Shown one piece after another: positions 23,503-34,504 of a stretch of 64,000 nt of DNA (position 1 is its first letter; the number at the start of each line of letters is the position of its first letter). The notes under the pieces are model-generated. The model did not search any database. It was not told where the DNA came from and saw nothing but the letters and a program-made list of their open reading frames with translations. Location: NCBI GenBank assembly GCA_021464415.1, contig JAKCWG010000742.1, positions 186,001 through 250,000 of the forward strand, written 5' to 3'. The stretch is from Lonicera japonica (taxonomy: Eukaryota; Streptophyta; Magnoliopsida; Dipsacales; Caprifoliaceae). The translations under genes were made by a program, and so were the position numbers.

Positions 23503-24431
23503 CAACCCATTTATGAGAAAACTCAAAATAAGTTCATTTGAATTAATTATGAATTAATTACAAAAATGGTTTTTGTAAGAATGACGTTTTTCAAGGGATT
23601 TTGTTTCGAACTTGTTTTCAATCAATCAAACTATGATGCATTATGTATTTGGGCTATATATGATTATCAAACAAGTAACTTTACATAATTGTAAGATACT
23701 CACTCAATATAGAAAATAAACAAATCTTCAAGTGCTTAGAATACTTCTTTAGTTTCTTACTTGCTTTGAGCTAATGATCCGTATTGATATGGCATTGTTC
23801 CAATGCTATATACATATTGTTAGAAACAAGAATACAATTGCGTATGAAGTACATTTATAGAGGATTGAATTCACCATCGGTTTTGTAGGTTTTGTACCAC
23901 GTAAAATGTTTATTTGATTGTGACAATATTTTGAAAACAAATACTAATTTTATTGTCATTATCAAAATAAGAGTAGTGACTTTTGGGTCAACAACCTCCC
24001 TATTTTAATGATGACAATAAATTAATGTGTTTAAGCAAGGTAGAGTATAATTTTTGAAAAATTTGAATACTCCCCCTCAAACTATGCATAAGATAAAATT
24101 TAAGCAAGCATGCATAATATAAGTTTGAAAACCTTACAATAACAAAATCATAATAACCATAGGCAATAAGAAGATCATAATAATCATAGTTAATATCACA
24201 ATAGAAGTATTTAGAGTTATAAAAACCAACAAACCATAATACCAAATAACTATAAGTACTTAAGTATTTAAACCAAAGCATACAGAACCAAGAGTGTGTA
24301 CCAAGCACTCATACTATCAAAACACATAAAATTCTCCCACTTTATCATCAACAAAAATGAGAGAGTTGCCTATATCACTCTTGCGGCTCTTGAGGATCTT
24401 GTGGCCATTGTCCTCATTCTTGATTGCCTTG
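23503..24431. other. Non-coding stretch between the long-TIR element and the gag-like ORF
   Basis: No ORF is supported. On the minus strand TTTTGATAATGACAATAAA (about 23,950) and an inverted-like partner near 24,003 suggest untranslated parts of the neighbouring transposon. Confidence 0.35.
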
Positions 24432-25343
24432 CTACGGATTCCATGGTAGGAAGACATACTTAGGATGATATTGAAGAAATGCCGCCTCATGTGTCATTTG
24501 ACGTTCTTCAATAAGATCAAAATGAGTGTTTATGTTGACCGAGAGTGCCTGAACTTGATCCGAGATCCCTTGGAGAGCTTGTAACATGGCGGTGTTAGAA
24601 GTAGTTTCGTGTATGGCTTGGTTTTGACGAGAGCTTGAGATGAGGTTCCTTAAGTGGGAAAGTCTTGATCCATAGGCTTGGTTTGAGGAATATCATTATC
24701 ATCATCATCCTCATTGCCATCAAAAGGATCATTAAAGACCCATTCACCATCCTCGATATGGTATCCCATTTGCCGAATAGTTTTGGCACTATATGTTTCG
24801 TTCTCCGTGGGTATGATAACATCGGTCTCATCGTCAAAGTTTATATCAAAGAATTGGAATAACCGTATGAGAGCCATACCATATACCAACCCTTGTCTTT
24901 TTTGGCTAGTAATCTCAAATAGATTATGGAACATAAGATACGCATAATCAAGTTTGTATCCCAAAGAGATTGCCCAAACTAAAAACAAATCCAATGCATT
25001 AACCGAAGCTCGACTACCCCTTCGTGGTACAATTGAATGCCCAAGTATAGAGTGAATGAGTCGGTTTTGTAGTTTAAGCATAGATGCTTTGACTTCATCA
25101 CCAGTAGTACGAAATCTCCTTTTTAGAAGAAAGCGTTTTGCTGTGTGTTTCTTAAAATCGAGTAGGTTTCCAAAATTTAATGGAACTTTGAAATAGAGAA
25201 GAGAAAAGTGAAGGCAAAATAGTGGAAAACAGGGAATTTGAAGAATTGGTCTTAGTGTAGCCTTCAGTCGATTGATAACAGGGGCTTAGTCGACTGATCA
25301 AGCAAATTCTGTACATTTTCATAGTTTTTACGCCTAATCCCAT
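24432..25343 (-). pseudogene. Plant transposon gag-like ORF (broken)
   Basis: The open piece 24,650-25,081 includes HSILGHSIVPRRGSRASVNA, DLFLVWAISLGYKLDYAYLM and GLVYGMALIRLFQFFDI, then an acidic tail. This recalls the 'putative plant transposon protein' ORFs found in plant retroelements (helical, gag-like); the match is by memory. One frameshift near 24,660 separates it from a C-terminal coiled-coil-like part (about 24,434-24,640; MLQALQGISDQVQALSVNIN) ending at TAG 24,432-24,434. Upstream, the same frame stays open through DFKKHTAKRFLLKRR (about 25,110-25,160) without a clear start. No pol domain accompanies it. Confidence 0.5.
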
Positions 25344-25433
25344 ATGGAGCTAGAATTTGCATATATGACCACTATTGTGCTACAAAAACAATATTAGTGC
25401 ACACAATAATATGTAAACAAAGTACGAGCTACG

Positions 25434-25960
25434 TAAAGAATGGAAATTCCTTAACCACCTTGTTATCATAATAACCATTTTACAAAGCTTCCTTTTCAGC
25501 CGCCTTCAACTTCTACGCAATAAATTTTGAATCGCATTGGTAGTTACTTTGCCATAGGCCTTTTGATATCCTTGTAAATGCAGACCGAAGCACAAGCGCC
25601 GTAAGTGCACACTCATCGACATTTGTTACATCAATAAATCTCTCCAAGCCATAAAATCGCCTGCATTATTAATAAAATAAGAATAAACATTATGTTATTG
25701 TAAAATACAACACTAATAACTACTTTCAAAATACTAAGAAAATAAAACAAAGTAAAAAATAACCTGGCATTAATAACTATAGGCCTCCGATCAATACAAG
25801 AACCTCCATGAGTTAAGACAACAGGATTCTTAAACAAAGACGGAAATACCAAAAACTTAACTGAAAATTGAGAGTTCACTCCCAATGAAATGGTGGGAAC
25901 AGAAGAGAATGACGAGAAGGGAACATTAGAGAATGACGAAAATTTGGACAAAGTATCCAT
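25434..25960 (-). pseudogene. Unrecognised two-exon gene, array copy 1 (3' truncated)
   Basis: I do not recognise the protein. Exon 1 starts at ATG 25,960 (MDTLSKFSSFSNVPFSSFSS) and runs through FKNPVVLTHGGSCIDRRPIV to a donor NAR|GTTATT near 25,773. The acceptor ...AATGCAG|GCG near 25,660 opens exon 2, which reads FYGLERFIDV, then LVLRSAFTRISKGLWQSNYQ. It contains TAG/TAA stops where copies 2 and 3 read Gln, and ends at the array boundary 25,434. Splice sites are better preserved here than in the other copies. Confidence 0.55.
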
Positions 25961-27332
25961 TAAAAAATATGAAACTATCTGAGCGAATAAAGCCTATGTA
26001 TAGACGACGGAGAGATTCAATTTACTCGTAGGTCCTAGACGTGTACATTTGGACCAGGTGGATTAGCGATGGGCCTAGTTATCATTGGGCCTATAGACTT
26101 TGGAGCCCGATTTATTAACTAAATATTATTTAATAATAAACAATTATTTTAAAATATATAAAAAATACAAAACAAAAAGAATAAACACGTATTACAAATA
26201 ACTAGATTATGCATTATAATATATTATATTCTTTAAATAAATAAACAAATAAATAGCACCTCAAAACTTTCGTGCACCTCAAAACTTTACCAAGAATGTT
26301 CGACTCGACTTTCGTGCACCTCAAAACTTTTAGTCACAAAATATTTGCGTTTAAAGGGATTTTGGAGGGTAAAAAAATACAATTCATTTTTATTGTTATC
26401 AGCACTACTTTAGAAACTATGTATTAATAGCACGCATGGTGACAAAGATAACAACCAATGAATTTTTTTTGTTGCAGTTGGTTGTTAGTAGAAGAAAAAT
26501 GTTAACGAGAAAAGAAATAAAGTAGGAGAACTCATTTTCAGCTTTAAAGCGAATGCTGGGGGGTTAAGAGCTATCTCCAATACAAAAATTGATTGAAGAG
26601 TTTCAAATCATATACATGTAAGTATATCTTTCCTATGTGTCACAAAAAAAATTATTCATAAACAATTCTTAAAAAAGTTGTCTATAATGCAATTGTTCGA
26701 AAGATTGTCGATAAGGAAATTCATGAAACTAAAATTCATAATTTTATATGAAATATGGTTATTGTTTGATGGATATTGATTCATACTTTTCAAAAATATA
26801 ATTTTTATAAAAAAAATATTTTATAAAATAAAAGTTAAAATATTTAAAAACTTTTAAAATAAAAGTAGGTATACATAAATGATGATGTGACATTAAGTCG
26901 TTGTCTAAGAGATCCTCTAAAAGTGTGGGGTCACCTTCACAATGTCTATTCTCATTTTTGTCATATAAGCTTGATGGTCATTCTTTATATTTGCATTGGA
27001 GATCACTTTTTAGAATTTTTCTATCTATCTTATGTGGCATCTCAATTTTTCTTAATTAATAATTGTATTGGAGATGCTCTTAAATGGTAGAATAGAAGTG
27101 CAAATCTTATTCTTATATTAACATCTCTCTTGCATTAAATGTAGGTAGCGGGGCAGGTGAGCTAGGTGGGCAGGCAGCGGGGCAAGTGAGTCATTGATTG
27201 ATTGTGGCACTCGATGCTTGATATCTCAGTACACGCAAAATAAACATTTAAGATATGATACAAACTTTCATAAATCAAAATTAGCTCCAAATGGAATTCC
27301 CTTAAATCAAAATTAACGTTTTTAAAAATAAA
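25961..27332. other. Unit 1: upstream region of the unrecognised gene
   Basis: Non-coding. The region contains a short direct repeat TTTCGTGCACCTCAAAACTTT (about 26,270 and 26,309) and the uninterrupted MULE insertion site AAATCTTATTCTTATATTAA (from 27,102). A + strand ORF at 26,887-27,090 has no domain support. Confidence 0.5.
27102..27110. other. Empty site of the MULE insertion (unit 1)
   Basis: AAATCTTAT followed directly by TCTTATATTAAC. In unit 3 the same nonamer is split by the 13.8-kb MULE, with AAATATTAT on the other side. Confidence 0.85.
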
Positions 27333-27365
27333 CTAGTTAACGACAAGTGCGATGCACGGATGTTT
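27333..27365 (-). mobile_element. Helitron-like 3' terminus in unit 1 (minus strand)
   Basis: ACTAGTTAACGACAAGTGCG followed by ATGCACGGATG. On the minus strand it reads as a GTGC-ATC-GCAC hairpin ending in CTAGT. Corresponding sites are at about 34,720 in unit 2 (CTAG lost) and 55,389 in unit 3. The element would extend rightwards; the 5' end was not found. Confidence 0.4.
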
Positions 27366-27785
27366 AATAAATATGAAATTTTAATAGCATTTATCTTAAT
27401 AATTTTGTTAAATAATTGACTTAAATATGTTGTGTACGGAAAATAAAACAAATATTGCCTCCATTTAAAGGTAATTTTACAAGTTTTACTTTGTTATTTT
27501 CAAAAAATCATTAATTTCAATCTAAAATAGTTTATAATACAACTCATTTGCTTTGGCAATTTGAAAATAAGACTATTAATTTTAACAAATTTTAAAAAAA
27601 TAATATAATAAATGATGCTACTTTGAGTATTATAATAATAATAATTTTATTATGCATTGATAATATAAAAAATCAATTAATAAGTAATTAATATTATTAC
27701 AATTAAGAATATAAGAAAAATAATTAATATATTTATAATATATATTATAAACAATAATTATAATAAATAATATAATGATTTATTA

Positions 27786-28215
27786 TTTGGCACTCAAACG
27801 ACGGATGACGGGGGCAATGGAGCCCGATTTGGTGCTTCGGCACGCAAATGATAGATGAATGGGGCGATTTAGTGCTTTAGCATGCAAACGATGGACGAAA
27901 AGGCGATGTAGCCAGGTTTGGTGCTTCGACACGCAAACGACGAATGATGGGGGTGATCGATTTAGTGCTTTGGCACTCAAACGATGGATAAGCGGGGCAA
28001 TGGAGCCCGGTTTGGTACTTTGGCACACAAACGATGGAGGAAAGGGGCGACGGGGCCTGGTTTGGTGCTTCGGTATGCAAACAAATTATGAGAAGGGCAA
28101 CGGAGCTCAGTTTGGTGTTTTGACACGCAAACAAATAATAAGAGGGGCGACAGAGCCCGGTTTGGTTTTTTAACAAGGATGTGATTAATGAAAGGGGCGA
28201 TGGGGCCCGATGCAG
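27786..28215. repeat. Minisatellite of ~55-60-bp units (unit 1)
   Basis: About eight degenerate units of the form TTTGGCACGCAAACGATGGA...GGGGCGATGGAGCCCGGT are followed by a transition to GATGCAGTGTATGACTT repeats (28,205-28,345). The array is GC-richer than its surroundings. Minus-strand ORFs across it (27,783-28,285) are repeat artefacts, since several frames stay open in the same way. Confidence 0.85.
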
Positions 28216-28550
28216 TGTATGACTTACATGAATGAATTTGTTTTTTTTTAAATGCCGAAGAGGCGATGCAGTGTATGACTTGCATGAATTAATTTTTTTC
28301 TTTTTTTTGTTTTTAAAATGCCGAAGAGGTGATGCTATGTATAACTTGCGAAGTAAATTAAAGATGGTTCGGTTAATCCAGTGTTATGAATGAGTGAATA
28401 ATGTGATGATTATAAATGAATCGGCGATTAGCCGAGTGTAATAAATGAATGGTGTAACAGTTAGCCCAGTTTATTGAATGAATGAATGCATGATTTGGCG
28501 ATCAGCCAGTTTTTTAAATGGTGATGCCATGTGCTGGCGAATGAGATGAA

Positions 28551-29236
28551 AGGTATGTCTTTACCTGTACTTATCTGTGAAGTATAAAAAGCTCGACACA
28601 CTCGCGGAGCAATTAAGTTGCTAAAGCAAAGAAAAACGTTCGTATGCAATAGCAATAATATCAAAACAAGAAAGATCATATTTGCAAATGATTGTCAGAA
28701 TAACATGCCAATTACTTTTGTTGAAGTTCGAAAGATATCTCAAATCTCTCGAGAAGATGAAATCTTAAAATGATTAATTCAATGTTTGTTATTTTGAAAG
28801 AATTCATTTATTTATCGTACGCAAATTGGTGTGATTGATTTTCGAAAGAATTTTGAATTTCCTTTTTTGTTGTTGTTTTTAACACATGAATTGATTTTCG
28901 AAAGGTATGTATTTACATGTACTTACCTGTGAAGTATAAGAAATTTGACGCCCTATCGGAGCAATTAAGCGGCTAAAGTAAAGAAACACATTCGTATGCA
29001 ATAGTAACAATATCAAGACAAGAAAGATCACATTTACAAATGATTGTCGGAATCAAATGCCGGTTACTTCTGTTGAAGTTTGAAAGATATCTCACATCTC
29101 TTAAGAGAATGAAATTTTGAAATGATTGATTCAATGTTTGTTATTTTAAAAGAATTCAATTATTTATCGTAAGCAAATTGGCATGATTGATTTTCGAAAG
29201 AATTTTGAATTTGTTTTTTTTTAACCACGCGAATTG
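28551..29236. repeat. ~350-bp tandem duplication, unit 1 only
   Basis: AGGTATGTCTTTACCTGTAC (28,551) and AGGTATGTATTTACATGTAC (28,903) start two copies that share the block CGTATGCAATAG.AA.AATATCAA and the tail GATTGATTTTCGAAAGAATTTT. Unit 2 has a single copy from about 36,113. Confidence 0.85.
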
Positions 29237-31370
29237 ACGTGAAACTCCCTTTTGAAGGTACTTTGATTATTTTATTAAATGTACGCGAATTGGCATGAGG
29301 AAAATTTGAAAGAATTTGATTTTTTAGGAAAACGAAATTGTGATTCAATTTTGATTATGATTTTTGAAAATTGTCGTTTAAAGAGAGCGATAGAGCACAT
29401 ATATTTTAAAGAATGCGAGTTCTGTATAAATAATTCCTCACAATATATACACATGTATATTTATATGTTTCGCACACGGTATTTGTCATTGCATCTGCTT
29501 CAAATGAAGTTTATCACACTAGCAAAAACTTTATTAAAAATTATATGTGACAAATTTGTATTCTTACAGTTTAAATCAAGAGGGTGTTAGGGTGGTGGAT
29601 GGTGATGACTTCATAGATGTCCATTCATTTTCTCGTACGATATGGTATCCAGATAATACCGTTAGTAATTCATGTTAAAATAGGAATCTTATACATTCCA
29701 TTCCATATGATTGAACATATTTACTTATTTCAGTTTAGATGTGAATTACTAAATAAATTAAATGTCACAAGTCAAATTATATTAAGAATCCTACTGTGTG
29801 GCATGAATTATGTACATATACAAAAACTGGTTATTTTCTATCTATAAAAGTGTATAATACCTATCAAAGTATCAATTTGACGGAGAGGAACCACTTTCCA
29901 ACAAAAAGAAATGTGATATCTAAAAAATTTGCAATGGCCATAGCTGGAGGATAGTAACCTAATTACCTAACATTATGTATGCTAAATATGTAAATTCTTG
30001 TATGTGATGACTACATAAAATTAATGTATGTTTATACACAATTACATTTAAATTTAATCAATTAATTTACACACATTTGAATCAAACATAATGTTGCCAA
30101 AGAAAAAAAGAAATGTAAATAAATCATTTTTTGTAATGAAACCTCTAACGTTCGTTACTTATTAATTAGTGACCCTAACGAGATATCTCACTTTTGCATG
30201 AATTTAGCTAGAAACAAACTTTTGCTCAACTTTTTTTTTCCACTTTTATTATAGGTGGTGCATCCCCTTTGTCATCATGAATTGTTCAAAAATTACAATT
30301 ACTTTCGGGGAAAAATTAAGAACAAGGCCGTGGCAGATCCAATCCAGACCGATTAAGGTTGTAGTTCAGCCGGTATTTTTATTATATTGTGTGGTATATA
30401 AAATCATAAATTTTCAATTTTAACTCGCTCCAAAAAATTCTAGATCCGTAAAAGAATTATAAAACTCAGTGGTTGACCGTGAACAGTATAAAGAAGTTAT
30501 GCTATATAAAACCCTCCAAACAATTCCAGTAATTCAACCACAGTAAAATAACACGCCTTAAATGAAACGATTCCATGGAATGCTTTTTACTTTGTTTACC
30601 ATTTTTCCAGTCAAATAAAGCCGTGGGCTTAAGAATAAAAAAGAATATTTACTTCGAGATAAGAACTTCAAAAAATTATCAAATTAACTCGATTACGCCT
30701 GTTACTGGGGAGCGGCTAAGTTAACCTTGATACCCAAGACCCATACCACAATTTTATTTTTGGAATTCAAATTCCCTTGCATCACTCCATAAAAGATTGA
30801 ATGCTTGTGTTTGATTATTGTCCATACGAAAAATAAAGAAAATAAAATTTAAGTCAAGTCATTGATGAGGTCTATCAATGGAGTCACATAAGTTCGGATG
30901 AACAATTTTAATACGTTTATATTCGAACTCGAACCAAAGTGAAATGTAATTCATATGCTCAATCTCATTCTAGATTTTATCACGGGTTTTGGGCCACAGT
31001 TCATGATGCCCCGTATAGACGGAGATGATTAACTTATGAGCTGGATTTTGACTCATTCTAGGAATCTGTGACTTTTGACAATTTTTTGTTTTTTTATACT
31101 ATTTTAATCCCTCGTTTTTGACTTATGTCAAGCCTAAATTAAAATTTTGATTAAACGCATCTGTACTTAATTGGTTGGGCCCGAATTTAAATAACAGTCC
31201 AACTTAATCCTCTCTATTTACATGGATTGGCCCAAAGTTAATACTAAAATGTGGTCTAAAATTTCAATTAGTTTATGGAACAAACCGAGACTAGCCTTAA
31301 CAAACATTGTAGCATATATCTAAACGATTGAACATGATCAAAAGAGGATGACAAGGATATTGATATATAT
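29237..31370. other. Unit 1: non-coding tail
   Basis: This segment matches unit 2 at about 36,440-38,870 with small indels. No protein domain is seen. Short + strand ORFs (29,279-29,847) are not conserved as reading frames in unit 2, so I do not call them. Confidence 0.5.
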
Positions 31371-31556
31371 TTCATTCAGCTTTTAAATACTTACAATTTC
31401 TTTGGCAATTCATATATAGGCAATTAAGCGTCGAAAAAACAAATTCAGCTTTTCAATTCTTACAATTTCTTTGGCGGTTAATGTATAGGCATTTAAGCCT
31501 AAAAAAACAAAAGGTTTTTCCTATATAAATATAAGTATATCAAAATTAAAAACACC

Positions 31557-31853
31557 TTAAATATTAAATTTGTTCATCAGATGAACAACACCAAGGAGCT
31601 TTTGCTCCCTTAGGACAAACCTAAAATAAAAGACAGAAAGCACATAGTGCTCTGGAAGCCTTTCAACTTTGACTCGTCTCACCAAATTTAATAAGTTTTT
31701 TTTTTCAAAAAACCTCAGCCTCTGCTTTAGACACTTTTCACGATTTGGATTAGAAATTAATTCAAATATACAATCCTGATCATTAGTATAAATAGCCTCC
31801 AGAATTACATTAGCATTGGATTTGAAGGTAATTTCGGCAATGTTTAAGTCCAA
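31557..31853 (-). pseudogene. Unrecognised ORF on the left hairpin arm (98 codons)
   Basis: It reads MDLNIAEITFKSNANVILEA, then YTNDQDCIFELISNPNREKC, then VRRVKVERL and a FYFRFV block. I know no family for it. The right arm (31,816-32,076, + strand) encodes nearly the same peptide, and hairpin 2 carries both again. Its start is at the hairpin centre, so it is more likely an exon fragment caught in an inverted duplication than a complete gene. Confidence 0.35.
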
Positions 31854-32076
31854 TGCTAATGTGAATGCTAATATGATTCTAAAGGATATTTATACTAATG
31901 ATCAGGATTGTATATTTGAATTAGTTTATAATCCAAGTCGTGAAAAATGCCTCAAGCAAAGGTTGAGGTTTCTTGAAAAGAAACTAACTAAATTTGTAAG
32001 ACGAGTCAAAGTTGAAAGGCTTCTAAATCACTATGTGCTTTTTGACTTTTATTTTAGGTTTGTTCTAAAAGAGTAG
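31816..32076 (+). pseudogene. Unrecognised ORF on the right hairpin arm (86 codons)
   Basis: This is the mirror of the left-arm ORF: MFKSNANVNANMILKDIYTN, QDCIFELVYNPSREKCLKQR and FVRRVKVERLLNHYVLF, ending at TAG in FRFVLKE*. A 12-bp internal repeat adds NVNAN. The two arms keep the same frame over most of their length although they differ at many bases. Confidence 0.35.
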
Positions 32077-32249
32077 AAGCTCCTTGGAGTTATTCATCTT
32101 ATGAACAAATTTAATATTTAAGGTGTTTTTAATTTTGATATACATATATATGCACATATGTATAGGAAAAACCTTTTATTTTTTTACTCTTAAATGCCTA
32201 TATATGAACTGCCAAAGAAATCGCAAGAATTGAAAAACTGAATGAAATA

Positions 32250-32994
32250 TATATATTTCATCAATGTTATCCCATCATATATTGCAAAGGATAAACATTG
32301 CAACAGAAGAACGTCCAAATTATATGTTTCAAAATTACTAGGCAGAACCCTTGCATTTGATGTAATTTCTCGTAAAATGAAACTGACATACATAGAAAAA
32401 AGTTTCTTGTTAACATCAACTGCATATGATGGGGGTTCAGAAATTACCGACTTAGGGAACTCCTCCGGAAAGAATGGAAATTCCTTGACCACCTTGTTAT
32501 CATAATATCCATTATGCAAAGCTTCTTTTTCAGAAGCCTTCAACTTCTGCTCATTAAATTTTGAATCGCACCGGTAGTTGCTTTGCCATGGGCCTTTTGA
32601 TGTCCTTGTAAATGCATACCGAAGCACAAGCGCTGCAAGTGCACACTCATCGACATCTATAACATCAATAAATCTCTCCAAGCCATGAAACCACTTGCAT
32701 TATTAATAAAACAAGAATAAACATTATGTTATTGTAAAATACAACACTGATAACTACTTTCAAAACACTAAGAAAATAAAACAAAGTAAAAAAAAAAATG
32801 GCATTAATAACTATAAGCCTCCGATCAATACAAGAACTTCCATGAGTTAAGACAATATGATTCTTAAACAAAGATGGAAATACCAAAAACTTAACTAAAA
32901 ATTGAGAGTTTACTCCCAATGAAATGGTGGGAACATAAGAGAATGACAAGAAGGGAACAGTAGAGAATGACGAAAATTTGGACAAAGTATCCAT
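32250..32994 (-). pseudogene. Unrecognised two-exon gene, array copy 2 (most complete)
   Basis: Exon 1 has ATG at 32,994 (MDTLSKFSSFSTVPFLSFSY) through VLTHGSSCIDRRLIVINA. Exon 2 (about 32,690-32,250) reads HGLERFIDVIDVDECALAAL, then TSKGPWQSNYRCDSKFNEQK, EALHNGYYDNKVVKEFPFF, PEEFPKSVISEPPSYAVDV and ILREITSNARVLPSNFETYN. It then runs into the hairpin arm. Exon 2 is open for 163 codons. The exon 1 donor is lost (NA followed by a T run instead of NAGGT) and the acceptor reads CAAG in place of GCAG. No domain is recognised; the family could be a captured host gene fragment. Confidence 0.55.
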
Positions 32995-34240
32995 TAAAAA
33001 AAACTGTCTGAGCGAATAAAGCTTATTTATAGACGACAAAGAGATTCAATTTACTCGAAAGCCTTAGACATGTACATCTGGGCCAATTGGATTAGCGATG
33101 GGCCTAATTGTCCTTGGGCCTATAGACTTTGGAGCCGGATTTATTAACTAAATATTATTTAATAACAAATAATTGTTTTAAAATATATTAAAAAAATACA
33201 AAACAGAAAGAATAAACACATATTACAAATAACTAGATTATACATTATATTATATTATATTCTTTAAATAAATGAACAAATAAACAAAATATTACATCAC
33301 TATAAATACACAAGATCTTTTCCTAAGACAAAAAGTTAATAACTGCAATTACCAGAAGATCTTTTACATTTTTTTAAAATTGACATTTTAAAAAATAAAA
33401 AATTATCATTTTACATTTTTCATATTACATAAAAAAGATTCATTACGATGATTAAATACAGCATAACTTTTCCCTTTTTTTCACTCTCTATGGCCGTAAT
33501 TTTAAAATATTAAAATAATTCAAGCATTGAAAATTATTGGATGGAAAAAATCTTTAAAGATTAGACGTATAAAGGTTTTGCAACGAGTGGAACAAAAACC
33601 TACAAACATCCAATTTGGAATTAAAAAAAATAGATCTTTACTAGGAATGTTCGACTCGGCTTTGGTGCACCTCCAAGCTTTTATCACATAATATTTGCGT
33701 TTACAAGGATTTTGGAGGGTAAAAAAATTATAATTCATTTTTACCGTCATCACCACTACTTTTAAAACTATGTATTAACAGCATGCATGGTGACAAAGAT
33801 AAAAACAAATGAAACTTTTTGGGAGCAGTTGGCCGTCGGCAGAAGAAAAACGTTAACGAGAATAAAAAGAAAGTGGAAGAATTCATCTTCAGCTCTGGAG
33901 CGAATGATGGGGTTAAGAGTTATCTCCAATACAAAAATGGATTGGAGAGTTCCAAATCATAGACATGTAAGTATATCTTTCCTATGTGAAACAAAATTTT
34001 TTATAGATAAACATGTCTTAAAAAATCGTTGATAATGCAATTGTTCAAAAGATTGTCGATTAGGAAATTCATGAAAATAAAATTCATAATTTTATATGTA
34101 ATATGGATCTTGTTTGGTGGATCTTGATTCATACTTTTCAAAAATATATTTTTTATAAAAAATTATTTTATAAAATAAAAGTCAAAATAATTAAAAACTT
34201 GTAAAATAAAAGTTAAAATATTTAAAAACTTGTAAAATAA

Positions 34241-34345
34241 AAGTAGGTATACATAAATGATGATGTGGCGCATAAAAGTAGGTATACATAAATGATGATG
34301 TGGCGCATAAAAGTAGGTATACATTAATGTCTAAGAGACCCTCAT
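34241..34345. repeat. 35-bp tandem repeat, unit 2 only
   Basis: AAGTAGGTATACATAAATGA starts at 34,241, 34,276 and 34,311 (third copy partial). Unit 1 has the sequence once, near 26,865. Confidence 0.9.
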
Positions 34346-34495
34346 TTTTGTTACATAAGTTTGATGGTCATCCTTGATATTTGCATTGGAAATCTAGATC
34401 ATCTTTTTAGAATTTTTTCTATCTTATATGGCATTTCAATTTTTCTTAATTGATGATTGTATTGGAAATGCTCTAAAATGGTAGAGTATAAGTGC

Positions 34496-34504
34496 AAATC
34501 TTAT
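34496..34504. other. Empty site of the MULE insertion (unit 2)
   Basis: AAATCTTAT followed by TCTTATATTAAC, uninterrupted, as in unit 1. Confidence 0.85.

Larger units (their letters stand above)
31371..32262. repeat. Foldback hairpin 1: ~0.4-0.45-kb inverted arms with ~20-nt loop
   Basis: The left arm ends CATTAGCATTGGATTT (31,808-31,823). The right arm starts AAGTCCAATGCTAATG (about 31,846). The loop is GAAGGTAATTTCGGCAATGT. Complementarity continues outwards past AAGGTTTTTCCTATA (31,511) and its inverse (about 32,162-32,176) to TATATATTTCATTCAG (about 31,364) and its inverse near 32,240. The left flank also has a tandem duplication of about 60 bp (CTTACAATTTCTTTGGC at about 31,390 and 31,465). 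Confidence 0.9.
25434..32468. repeat. Tandem array unit 1 (~7.0 kb)
   Basis: The sequence order at 25,434-32,468 is repeated in the same order and orientation at 32,469-39,832 and in part at 39,833-55,842. Landmarks in each: minus-strand exons of the unrecognised gene, the GGGCCT.TAGACTTTGGAGCC block (about 26.09, 33.11 and 40.49 kb) and a Helitron-like end. Units 1 and 2 also share the minisatellite, the TAATCCTCTCTAT block (31.21 and 38.71 kb) and the foldback. The left limit is where homology with the upstream DNA of units 2 and 3 starts (AAAGAATGGAAATTCC), inside exon 2 of the gene. Confidence 0.9.

Noticed and set aside
24000..24308. Tyr-rich 102-codon minus-strand ORF
   Set aside because: Compositional artefact of AT-rich DNA (ATA/ATAATC repeats).
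27786..28215. Repeat array resembling a CRISPR array
   Set aside because: The repeats are contiguous and degenerate without unique spacers, and the DNA is from a plant nucleus.
27783..28285. Overlapping minus-strand ORFs of 81-102 codons with Cys/Ser/Pro-rich repeats
   Set aside because: They lie entirely in the 55-60-bp minisatellite, several frames are open at once, and the unit 2 equivalents (35,115-35,621) have different limits; no gene is indicated.
29279..29847. Two + strand ORFs in unit 1 (103 and 76 codons)
   Set aside because: The frames are not maintained in the collinear part of unit 2.
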